Shown here one piece after another: positions 52,101 through 61,626 of a DNA stretch of 64,000 nucleotides. A program made the position numbers and the translations under genes. The notes under the pieces were generated by a model. The model was not told the origin of the DNA, did not search any database, and worked only from the letters and a program-made list of their open reading frames with translations. Position 1 is the first letter of the stretch. Each line of letters begins with the position of its first letter. This DNA comes from Amia ocellicauda (lineage: Eukaryota > Chordata > Actinopteri > Amiiformes > Amiidae): positions 28,090,225-28,154,224 of the forward strand of contig NC_089854.1 in assembly GCF_036373705.1 (NCBI RefSeq), in the 5' to 3' direction.

Positions 52101-53029
52101 GTATAACCCACTGACTCTGTTACCAATCATGTGAAGAGGTTGTTTGTTCTGCTACTTATATGTAAAGCCAGTGTACCTAAGGAAGTAGTAGGGGATATCT
52201 GCCATGAGTGCAATGAGCTGGAGTCTTGCATAAACAGCAAACCAAATCCCATGGGCCCGAATAAAATGCTTCTCACTGTGTCCCACAATACCATTCGGCA
52301 AAACAGCCTGATGTCAGTTTCAGATTTTTCTTGATGGCAGACAAGCCAAAGGGCTACATTAGTAATGACACACTCTGCCACTTTTAAGTAACGGAGCCGA
52401 GTGATCTGATTAATGAAGAAAAGGCAACAGATGTTGGTTTGTTAGAAGTCTGGGAGACACTTTTAACAGCGTTGATGTCCCTATTATCATATCGCTGCCT
52501 TCAAGTTCCAAAGCTGATCTCAAACAGCATTAAATTTGCCACTGTGCTCGGATCAGCAACATTAAATGACGCAAGTGTGGTATTCATTGTTATCCTAAAT
52601 TAGTTATTACTGATTATTGCTCATATGTGTGTATGTGTGTGTTTACCCCCAACAAACTCTGTGAAATTAGTATCTTATCAATTAATTATTGAAGACTGTG
52701 GTGACACTATAGTTTTGTCTGTTCATTGAAGTATCTTAAGAGTTCCCTCTCCTAGACAGAGGATAGATTAGATAGATAGATACCAAGTTCAAAGTCTATC
52801 TAAAACTCAGCAATTTAGGCTTTTCCTTGCTCGTTCGCTTGCTGAATACACTAGAAAAAACTTTATCACCACTTCTCTAAGCTCTCTTATAGGTAATCAC
52901 AAATACTATTATGTAAATCATTAACTTTATCATAATCACAATATCAACAGAGAAGAATAATGCCCTCGTCTGAGAAACTGGATGAAAGAACACCACAAAC
53001 GGTAGAAATTCTCTTCAGAACCTGGGAAT
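49171..53029. other. Intergenic sequence with candidate regulatory blocks
   Basis: No gene is supported. Complex blocks at about 50780-51330 and 52020-52600 resemble conserved non-coding DNA. A decayed Tc1-like fragment lies near 51835-51925. A small GATA tetranucleotide run lies near 52765-52783. Confidence 0.55.
51835..51925 (-). mobile_element. Possible decayed Tc1-like transposase fragment
   Basis: The phrase atgcttcacagtgggtatgg followed by cattctt matches a widely repeated antisense stretch of fish Tc1 transposase genes (the region coding for SVMHGGG-like residues and upstream). The surrounding bases are heavily diverged and no ends are visible. Confidence 0.45.
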
Positions 53030-54096
53030 ATTTATTGGCCCACATTTCTGCAGTGCTGGTGTACGGAGGATTAAAATGGTATGACAGTGACGTTTCCTAA
53101 CACAAAGAAACAGGGTGGGTACCGAAAACAGTAACAGGTTAGAAACAAAAATAGATCTTAAAAAATAGAACGTATTACATTCCAATGGTTTTGTTATCTC
53201 ACATAATGTAGTCACTAAAAGATGTGTACAGAGATATGCATGTCAATTTTAAAGAATATGCCCATTTGTACACAAAGTGGTCAAAAACATGGACCAGAAT
53301 GAAAATATGTGCATGTGTTTTGTCCTGTCATCCCAACTTTTGAATCTCTCTCAAATATCCCTGAATTACAGACCCGACTTTCAGCTCATTAATGAGCCAA
53401 TTAATACAAGTGTCATCGTGGACCAGAAGCTGTACTTTATAAGGGCTGTTAATGTGCAATGACTGATGTCCACAAGTACAGAGCCCTGGTGATTTCAGAG
53501 TGTTCTTCAATCTTCCTGTTAGGCCGCATCCTCTTCCCAACTCAGGATCCACACAGACGCTCATTATAGTGTCATATATATTATATATACAAACAGCATA
53601 CATAGGATTATAGGAACTGTATCCTGAATGATCTCTGCCAGGCCTAACTGAATGTCTTTTCTGATGTCAGATTTCTGATTAAAAAGTCCCAAAGCCTCTA
53701 CAGTTTAACATTTTCACTATCCTTCTTAAAAATGTGTAAACAATCTTGTACAAAAATAATGTATTAAGCTTTTCAGTGATTATCCTTACTTTGCTTACAC
53801 AACTATAGTATTTACACCCACTATTGCAAAGGAAGAAGCATGGTTAACACCCTTATAGGTTTCTGTCTTCATCTGGTACTTAAATAATAACAGCAACCGA
53901 GGCTCAAAATGTGAAACTTGAAAGAAATTGTAACGCGTCACGCTAGCAGATTCCTTCAGTGAGGATGTGTCCGTGTAATATAAATCCCACTGATTTTGAG
54001 GCTTCGTTGCCAGGACTGGTATGCAAAAGGCATCCTTCATCATTCTTCATCTTCTTCACAGTTCTCCTGAGATTTCTAATCTTGATATCCACTTCC
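53030..54096 (-). other. Possible 3' exon and UTR of the TMEM238-like gene
   Basis: On the minus strand a good acceptor (ccttgtattttttag) ends at 54097. An AATAAA signal lies at 53036-53031. If it were joined to the donor GTGAGT inside the last codon of the TMEM238-like ORF, the frame would replace the stop with about 11 further residues before a TGA. An alternative is that this is only the 3' UTR or unrelated. The open frame 53795-54043 has no recognisable features. Confidence 0.3.
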
Positions 54097-55093
54097 TAAA
54101 AAATACAAGGCAAATGTTACATGCTTGTTAAATCAGGATTCTAACAGTTAAAAATTAACGTTAAAAGTACATTAACGTTTACACATTCTGAAATGAGACA
54201 TTCCGTCTGGGAAAAACTACTAATGCACACATTACATGTATGTTATTTAAAGGCTCACTTGCCTGGATTTATTAAAATATATTTTCTGGAGCCGTTAACA
54301 ATAATATTCCTTCTTACTTTTAAAACATTTAAGGCCAAAGAAAGAGAACCTTCTTCATTTGCTTTACTGTGAAGAGAGATGTGGTGGGGCTTCCCAAGCA
54401 CCATTAATAATAACACCACCACCAATGATGATAATAATAATCATAATAATACACCTTATAGAACGGACATAAATCATACAGGTTTCTGATTTGATTGGTT
54501 TTTATTTCACACAATGTTGTGCAAATTGTACAGTGGTGAAAGGGTCATGGTGACCAACCTCCATTCACCAGTATTGACTATGCAGATATTATTTAAATTC
54601 CCAAATAAGATTCAGACAATAATTGTATTATTACTTAACAACACATGGAAAAAGTAGGCTACTTTCCCTACACATAATTATCAACACCACCAATAGTAGT
54701 ATCAATAATAATAATAATTATAAACACAAAAATTGCTTTGCAGTGTTTTCACATTTATGCTTACAGCTTAATGTACATAATTATCCTCAGAATGTTTAAG
54801 TTTAGTCATGATTGTCATAAACAATAAAAGCTTTATTTTTTATTATTACTATTATTATTATTTACCACAACCAATATCTGACAAGACTGACAAGTGTATG
54901 ACGTAACTTGAACCTTTTCAGAGAGATGATGCATGTTGAACATCCCCAGGAGCCCGTGTATCCGGTCTGAATCCCGCACATTAAACCGGTACTGTATTTC
55001 CAAACCCGAGTCAGCTTGTGCACTGACAGTCTGCGTCGGTTTAGCTTGTACACGTGTTTTAATGTTATGTTGCTCAAGCGCACTTCACCGCAC

Positions 55094-55312
55094 TCACAGC
55101 TCTTCATACGGGACGGTAAGATTCCCCAAGTACCACAATATCCAGAAGAGGAGGCTGAGACCAATGAGAATCGGCCCCGATAAAACCAAAAAGTCCCAAA
55201 AGCTCAGCGGGGCGAAAATCCCAATCAGAAAGAGGATGAGACCGACCACATCAAACAGCACGGCCAAGAAGAAGAACAGCAGGCACCGGCCCAGAGGCTT
55301 CACAGCGTCCAT
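55094..55312 (-). CDS. TMEM238/TMEM238L-like two-pass membrane protein
   Basis: A 72-residue open frame begins at ATG 55312 (MDAVKPLGRC) and ends in TGA. A GTG two codons earlier is not a likely start. Two hydrophobic segments are predicted at about residues 9-31 and 41-62, separated by APLSFWDFLV. The aromatic loop after a first helix with FDVVGLILFLIGIFAPL, and the ending FWILWYLGN, are typical of the TMEM238 family, whose function is unknown. A strong donor (GTGAGT) overlaps the last codon, so the protein may have a spliced alternative C-terminus. The start lies in a small GC-rich patch. TMEM238L is my preferred orthologue, but TMEM238 cannot be excluded. Confidence 0.75.
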   Translation of the reverse strand: MDAVKPLGRCLLFFFLAVLFDVVGLILFLIGIFAPLSFWDFLVLSGPILIGLSLLFWILWYLGNLTVPYEEL

Positions 55313-55586
55313 GGCCACGGAGAAATGAGCAGGGAAACGATCTACACACCTATTTTAAAGACGGGCAGATGCCTTTGTTTAGCACGGAGAGTCACATTGT
55401 AACACGCCTTACATTTTTGAAATTGCACAGTAGCACAGACACAAGTAAAAAAGGCTCTTCCCATTTAAGGAACACATTTAATCCACTCCAGTATCTTCAT
55501 TAATTCAAGCAGAACTAACAAGTAATGTTCAAGTGCATGGGGTATTTCAACAAGCTGTAACTGTTCACTTAACTCGTCTTTAAAGA

Positions 55587-55588
<2 letters not shown>
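55313..55588 (-). promoter_or_regulatory. Probable promoter and 5' UTR of the TMEM238-like gene
   Basis: Directly upstream of the start codon, with a modest CpG content up to about 55340. No convincing TATA box or other motif is identified. Confidence 0.35.

Positions 55589-55589
<1 letters not shown>

Positions 55590-55640
<51 letters not shown>
55590..55640. repeat. (TAA)n microsatellite
   Basis: Seventeen uninterrupted trinucleotide units. Confidence 0.95.
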
Positions 55641-55642
<2 letters not shown>

Positions 55643-55728
55643 AAAACTAAAATGGAAAATAGTCTGTCAGGAGACTTTTGGATGTGAATGTGTGTCAATG
55701 CCTCAGTTTCATGCATTTAAATTAGTCT

Positions 55729-55744
55729 CCCCCCCCCCCCCCCC
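55729..55744. repeat. Poly(C) tract
   Basis: An uninterrupted run of about 16 C residues. The minus strand could form a G-quadruplex. Confidence 0.9.
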
Positions 55745-55824
55745 ACTTATCTACACACCATAATACACGTTAAAGGGAAAACAGCTTTTTTTGAAAATAT
55801 GACAAATACAAACCTGAAATACTT

Positions 55825-55925
55825 CAGCCCATCAGGACTCGCACCCACAATTCCAGGCTCAGAGAGGCGCACCTTAACCACAGTGCTGATCTCTTAGACA
55901 CCCGTTTTAATTTGCCTACAGCCTG
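55825..55925 (-). mobile_element. tRNA-derived SINE-like head
   Basis: On the minus strand, gtggttaaggtgcgcctc and gggtgcgagtcctgatggg lie about 30 bp apart, as A-box-like and B-box-like pol III promoter elements do. No clean tRNA cloverleaf and no obvious 3' tail are present, so it is a truncated SINE relic or a tRNA-like pseudogene. Confidence 0.45.
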
Positions 55926-57440
55926 CGCAGACAATTGTCCCGATTAGTTCTATATCTGGCACACTGTATGAAGGTACAGTCTCAGATGCAAATTAACGTA
56001 TTCATGAAGAAGAAAAACATAGTGTGTGTGTGTGTGTATTTATATAGCATAACTTCAATGTACGTGTTATATGGCTCAACAATAAGTGAACGCACTCATG
56101 GTTACAAATGCTGGAGAACGTATGACGGGGACGCACGGACTGCTCCCGTTACAACCGTCCCGTTGACGCATGCCCAGTCCGTGTTACAGTAAGTCATAAT
56201 AACGAGATACTAAGTCATAATTATGATAGCAAATCGACCAAAAATAAAAAAAATAGGCGCATTTTTTTTTTTGGTGGCGGAAATGGGCGTCCATAGTATG
56301 TGTAGATAAATAATAAAAGATTTTAATGCATTTGTAAAGGGTGTGTATACTTTCTTTAGGCACTGTATTGTATACACGTACATAAGGTGGCTGAACTTTT
56401 TTTCTCAACAAACAAAACAGGACATTCATTTACCCCTTCCAGTTGCTGAGCCAAGGCCATCACATTATTTGAAGTCACTTTTTTTTTTTCCCCCTGGCAA
56501 ATCAAGAAATCAAGAGGTTAGCTAAGTGCATGACTTCATATGACACCACCCAGGTGATCATGTGATGAGGTGTCACAGAGTTGATCCTGACTGAAAGCAA
56601 GGAGAGTGGCAGTCTAACTTCACTAATCAGTCATTGAGTTGTATTGCATCTCGTCCAATGCAAATAGAAATACAGGGAGAGCGAGCTGTGCAGCTTTAGT
56701 CCTATTGTCTTAGTTGGGTGGAGAGAGGATATTTAATTGAACATTTAATAATATGAACGAGTGCTACCATATGTAAAGGAGTGGAACATGCATTTTAGAT
56801 AATCTGCTTGTTGATGTATTTATTTGTCAAATCGAAAGGCCTGAAAAGGATAATAGAATGTTTCCTATATTTGTGCTGTGTACCTGGATAATTTTAATTG
56901 TATTAAACTAGAGACTATAACAGGTTAAATTATTTAAGTTATTTGTGTGGCTTCTTTTGGTACAATATATACTATGTATCTATCCATCTCCCTGCATTTC
57001 TATTCATATATCCATGTATATCGTTGTAAACTTGTTGTAAACTGAAAACAAAGGTTAACCGGAAATTGTCTCCGATAGCAGTGGGAATGACATGCAAAGG
57101 AACCAACAGGGAGCTTAGTGGATATTAATTGCATTATGTAACAGTGGTGGTCAAAGCAACACATTAATCACTCAGCACTTAGCAAGCAAGAGACAAGAAA
57201 ATTAGGAAGTTAGCAAAAAGTCAATGAGACAAAGGAAATCTCCGAGTATTCACACTGTGTCCGTTTACCAAAGCAGCAAAATCTTCCCGGTGTATGATAA
57301 GCAGACTTGCAAATTTCTTTTGTGTTGCCTACAATACAAGTGTAGAAGACAGAAGACAGGTTGTTTTTAGAGGGATGAAATGTCACAAAACTTGTAAAGC
57401 AGCATGATAACATTCTAGTGTATCAAGAATGTCTACCTAC
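55926..57440. other. Intergenic sequence
   Basis: No gene is supported. A GT run lies near 56021-56036, and there are short A and T runs near 56243-56271 and 56477-56490. Confidence 0.6.
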
Positions 57441-57446
57441 ACTGTA

Positions 57447-57508
<62 letters not shown>

Positions 57509-57556
57509 TATATGTGTGTATATATACATATATACACACACACGTATATGTAATAT

Positions 57557-57614
<58 letters not shown>

Positions 57615-57627
57615 ATATACATATATA
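57441..57627. repeat. Compound (TA)n/(CA)n microsatellite
   Basis: Alternating TA and CA blocks with partial mirror and inverted symmetry. A Tc1-like element is inserted at its right edge, and TA repeats continue beyond that element's far end. Confidence 0.93.
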
Positions 57628-57629
57628 TA

Positions 57630-57830
57630 CAGTGAGGGAAAAAAGTATTTGATCCCCTGCTGATTTTGTACGTTTGCCCACTGACAAAGAAATGATCAGT
57701 CTATAATTTTAATGGTAGGTGTATTTTAACAGTGAGAGACAGAATAACAACAAAAAAATCCAGAAAAACGCATTTCAAAAAAGTTATAAATTGATTTGCA
57801 TGTTAATGAGGGAAATAAGTATTTGACCCC
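57630..57830 (+). repeat. Left terminal inverted repeat of transposon A
   Basis: About 201 bp, highly similar to the complement of 59015-59216. The direct-repeat motif gagggaaataagtatttga recurs at its inner end. In this family these repeats are the transposase binding sites. Confidence 0.93.
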
Positions 57831-57836
57831 TTCGAC

Positions 57837-58849
57837 TTAGTACTTGGTGGCAAAACCCTTGTTGGCAATCACAGAGGTCAGACGTTTCTTGTAGTTGGCC
57901 ACCAGGTTTGGACACATCTCAGGAGGGATTTTGTCCCACTCCTCTTTGCAGATCCTCTCCAAGTCATTAAGGTTTCGAGGCTGACGTTTGGCAGCTCGAA
58001 CCTTCAGCTCCCTCCACAGATTTTCTATGGGATTAAGGTCTGGAGACTGGCTAGGCCACTCCAAGACCTTAATGTGCTTCTTCTTGAGCCACTCCTTGTT
58101 GCCTAGGCTGTGTGTTTTGGGTCATTTTCATGCTGGAATACCCATCCACGACCCATTTTCAATTCCCTGGCTGAGGGAAGGAGGTTCTCACCCAAGATTT
58201 GACGGTACATGGGCCCGTCCATCGTCCCTTTGATGTGGTGCAGTTGTCCTGTCCCCTTAGCAGAAAAACACCCCCAAAGCATAATGTTTCCACCTCCATG
58301 TTTGACGGTGGGGATGGTGTTCCTGGGGTCATTCCTCCTCCTCCAAACACAGCGAGTTGAGTTGATGCCAAAGAGCTCGATTTTGGTCTCATCTGACCAC
58401 AACACTTTCACCCAGTTCTCCTCTGAATCATTCAGATGTTCATTGGCAAACTTCAGACAGGCCTGTACATGTGCTTTCTTGAGCAGGGGGACCTTGCAGG
58501 CGCTGCAGGATTTCAGTCCTTCACGGCGTAGTGTGTTACCAATTGTTTTCTTGGTGACTATGGTCCCAGCTGCCTTGAGATCATTAACAAGATCCTCCCG
58601 TGTAGTTCTGGGCTGATTCCTCACCGTTCTCATGATCATTGAAACTCCACGAGGTGAGATCTTGCATGGAGCCCCAGACCGAGGGAGACTGACAGTTATT
58701 TTGTGTTTCTTCCATTTGTGAATAATCGCACCAACTGTTGTCACCTTCTCACCAAGCTGCTTGGCGATGGTCTTGTAGCCCATTCCAGCCTTGTGTAGGT
58801 CTACAATCTTGTCCCTGACATCCTTGGACAGCTCTTTGGTCTTGGCCAT
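57837..58849 (-). pseudogene. Tc1-like transposase of transposon A, broken by a stop and a frameshift
   Basis: The start is the internal ATG at 58849 ([20 protein letters not shown]), not the longer upstream frame. Helix-turn-helix DNA-binding regions occupy about residues 1-110. The DDE catalytic region has [11 protein letters not shown] with the first Asp, HENDPKHTA with the second Asp, and [11 protein letters not shown] with the Glu. A TAG at 58105-58103 follows HTA, and a one-base deletion near 58096 shifts the frame. The C-terminal part resumes in another frame and ends [11 protein letters not shown] at 57837. The damage is light, so the copy is fairly recent but inactive. Confidence 0.93.
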
Positions 58850-58891
58850 GATGGAGAGTTTGGAATCTGATTGATTGATTGCGTCTGTGGA

Positions 58892-58988
58892 CAGGTGTCT
58901 TTTATACAGGTAACGAGCTGAGATTAGGAGCACTCTCTTAAAGGGAGTGCTCCTAATCTCAGCTCGTTACCTGTATAAAGGACACCTG
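58892..58988. repeat. 97-bp near-perfect palindrome inside transposon A
   Basis: Positions pair around 58940 with arms of 48 bases and only two mismatches (58900/58980 and 58936/58944). It lies just upstream of the transposase ATG, between the gene and the right terminal repeat, and would form a long hairpin in DNA or RNA. Confidence 0.95.
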
Positions 58989-59014
58989 GGAGCCAGAAAT
59001 CTTGCTGATTGATA

Positions 59015-59213
59015 GGGGATCAAATACTTATTTCCCTCATCAACATGCAAATCAATTTATAACTTTTTTGAAATGCGTTTTTCTGGATTTTTTTTTTGTT
59101 ATTCTGTCTCTCACTGTTAAAATAAACCTACCATTAAAATTACAGACTGATAATTTCCTTGTCAGTGGGCAAACGTACAAAATCAGCAGGGGATCAAATA
59201 CTTTTTTCCCTCA

Positions 59214-59216
<3 letters not shown>
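59015..59216 (-). repeat. Right terminal inverted repeat of transposon A
   Basis: About 202 bp, complementary to 57630-57830, with inner and outer direct-repeat copies. Confidence 0.93.

Positions 59217-59296
<80 letters not shown>
59217..59296. repeat. (TA)n(CA)n microsatellite between transposons A and B
   Basis: A TA run followed by about 17 CA units. It separates the two elements and looks like a continuation of the microsatellite at 57441-57627. Confidence 0.92.
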
Positions 59297-59300
<4 letters not shown>

Positions 59301-60193
59301 GACCAGCCATAACATTAAGACTACTGACAGGTGAAGTGAATAACACTGATAATCTCGTTATCATGGCACCTGTCAGTGGGTGGGATATATTAGGCAGCAA
59401 GTGAACATTTTGTCCTCAAAGTTGATGTGTTAGAAGCAGGAAAAATGGGCAAGCATAAGGATCTGAGCGACTTTGACAAGGGCCAGATTGTGATGGCTAG
59501 ACGACTGGGTCAGAGCATCTCCAAAACTGCAGCTCTTGTGGGGTGTTCCCAGTCTGCATTGGTCAGTACCTATCAAAAGTAGTCCAAGGAAGGAAAAGCG
59601 GTGAACCGGCGACAGGGTCATGGGCAGCCAAGGCTCATTGATGCACGTGGGGAGCGAAGGCTGGCCCGTGTGGTCCGATCCAACAGACGAGCTACTATAG
59701 CTGAAATTGCTTAAAAAGTGAATGCTGGTTCTGATAGAAAGGTGTCAGAACACACAGTGCATCGCAGTTTGTTGCGTATGGGGCTGCGTAGCTGCAGACC
59801 ACTGAGGGTGCCCATGCTGACCCCTGTCCAGTGCCGAAAGCGCCTACAATGGACACGTGAGCATCAGAACTGGATCACGGAGCAATGGAAGAAGGTGGCC
59901 TATTCTGATGAATCACGAGTTCAAGGTGTTGACTTGGCCCCCAAATCCCCAGATCTCAATCCAATCGAGCATCTGTGGGATGTGCTGGACAAACAAGTCC
60001 GAGCCATGGAGGCCCCACCTCGCAACTGACAGGACTTAAAGGATCTGCTGCTAACGTCTTGGTGCCAGATACCACAGCACACCTTCAGAGGTCTAGTGGA
60101 GTCCATGCCTTGATGGGTCAGGGCTGTTTTGGCGGCAAAAAGGGGACCTACACAATATTAGGCAGGTGGTCATAATGTTATGGCTGATCGGTG
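59297..60193 (+). mobile_element. Tc1-like transposon B, internally deleted (about 897 bp)
   Basis: The left end, caccgaccagccataacatt, is complementary to the right end, aatgttatggctgatcggtg, with TA after 60193. The terminal repeats are short. The transposase runs on the plus strand. Full-length relatives carry about 300 bp more in the middle. Confidence 0.9.
59445..60161 (+). pseudogene. Transposase remnant of transposon B
   Basis: It starts [20 protein letters not shown] and includes the C-terminal [20 protein letters not shown]. In-frame stops occur after VSTYQK, after EIA, and after PPRN. The segment between AYSDES (first catalytic Asp) and the PPKSPD-like region is deleted, so the second catalytic Asp is lost. 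The copy is dead as a gene. Confidence 0.9.
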
Positions 60194-60404
60194 TATACAT
60201 GACACACACAAATACAAATTTTTCAAAAAAGAATACAGCTTTTGCATTCTGAAATGCAATCATACATCAAATAAGAAAGGAATCCATTGCATAACCATAT
60301 CCAAGGAGCTCATTGAGGTCATTAGAAGGAAAAACAGGAATTAAAAACTTGACCACCTCCTTTTCACTGAATGATAAACTAGCACCAACTAAGCACTAGT
60401 TATA
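60194..60404. other. Spacer between transposons B and C
   Basis: About 210 bp of unique-looking AT-rich DNA. Confidence 0.6.
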
Positions 60405-61626
60405 CACTCACCTAAAGGATTATTAGGAACACCATACTAATACTGTGTTTGACCCCCTTTCGCCTTCAGAACTGCCTTAATTCTACGTGGCATTGATTCA
60501 ACAAGGTGCTGAAAGCATTCTTTAGAAATGTTGGCCCATATTGATAGGATAGCATCTTGCAGTTGATGGAGATTTGTGGGATGCACATCCAGGGCACGAA
60601 GCTCCCGTTCCACCACATCCCAAAGATGCTCTATTGGGTTGAGATCTGGTGACTGTGGGGGCCAGTTTAGTACAGTGAACTCATTGTCATGTTCAAGAAA
60701 CCATTTTGAAATGATTCGACCTTTGTGACATGGTGCATTATCCTGCTGGAAGTAGCCATCAGAGGATGGGTACATGGTGGTCATAAAGGGATGGACATGG
60801 TCAGAAACAATGCTCAGGTAGGCCGTGGCATTTAAACAATGCCCAATTGGCACTAAGGGGCCTAAAGTGTGCCAAGAAAACATCCCCCACACCATTACAC
60901 CACCACCACCAGCCTGCACAGTGGTAACAAGGCATGATGGATCCATGTTCTCATTCTTGTTACAGCCAAACTGTGACTCTACCATCTGAATGTCTCAACA
61001 GAAATCGAGACTCATCAGACCAGGCAACATTTTTCCAGTATTCAACTGTCCAATTTTGGTGAGCTTGTGCAAATTGTAGCCTCTTTTTCCTATTTGTAGT
61101 GGAGATGAGTGGTACCCGGTGGGGTCTTCTGCTGTTGTAGCCCATCCGCCTCAAGGTTGTACGTGTTGTGGCTTCACAAATGCTTTGCTGCATACCTCGG
61201 TTGTAATGAGTGGTTATTTCAGTCAAAGTTGCTCTTCTATCAGCTTGAATCAGTCGGCCCATTCTCCTCTGACCTCTAGCATCAACAAGGCATTTTCGCC
61301 CACAGGACTGCCACATACTGGATGTTTTTCCCTTTTCACACCATTCTTTGTAAACCCTAGAAATGGTTGTGCGTGAAAATCCCAGTAACTGAGCAGATTG
61401 TGAAATACTCAGACCGGCCCGTCTGGCACCAACAACCATGCCACGCTCAAAATTGCTTAAATCACCTTTCTTTCCCATTCAGACATTCAGTTTGGAGTTC
61501 AGGAGATTGTCTTGACCAGGACCACACCCCTAAATGCATTGAAGCAACTGCCATGTGATTGGTTGGTTAGATAATTGCATTAATGAGAAATTGAACTGGT
61601 GTTCCTAATAATCCTTTAGGTGAGTG
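60405..61626 (-). mobile_element. Tc1-like transposon C, nearly intact (1222 bp)
   Basis: The left end, cactcacctaaaggattatt, and the right end, aataatcctttaggtgagtg, are perfect complements over about 29 bp, flanked by TA (within TATA on both sides). The transposase is on the minus strand and fills most of the element. Length and structure match complete members of the family. Confidence 0.95.
60437..61478 (-). pseudogene. Transposase of transposon C with one frame break
   Basis: It starts at ATG 61478 (MGKKGDLSNFERGMVVGARR). Paired helix-turn-helix domains come first and include QLLGFSRTTISRVYKEW. The DD34E catalytic domain has AWSDESRF, FQQDNAPCH and [15 protein letters not shown], so all three acidic residues are present. 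One extra base between about 60985 and 60960 shifts the frame after the DGRV region, and a TAA falls in the first frame. Otherwise the frame is open to the end (KAKGGQTQY). It is the least damaged of the three. Confidence 0.93.

Larger units (their letters stand above)
57630..59216 (-). mobile_element. Tc1-like transposon A, full length (1587 bp), IR/DR type
   Basis: The left end begins cagtgagggaaaaaagtat and the right end is its complement, ending ttttttccctcactg, each flanked by TA (57628-57629 and 59217-59218), the Tc1/mariner target duplication. The terminal inverted repeats are about 200 bp. A second copy of the end motif is inside each (57805-57830 and 59015-59040), giving the IR/DR arrangement of fish Tc1 elements. 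The transposase is on the minus strand and is broken. Confidence 0.95.

Noticed and set aside
57418..57663. Tyr/Ile/His-rich open frames on both strands
   Set aside because: They are translations of the TA/CA microsatellite.
58209..58616. 135-codon plus-strand frame
   Set aside because: Antisense shadow of the transposon A transposase.
58850..58933. N-terminal extension of the transposon A transposase frame
   Set aside because: The extra 28 codons cover the palindrome leader. Family proteins begin at the internal MAKTKEL, so the start was set at 58849.
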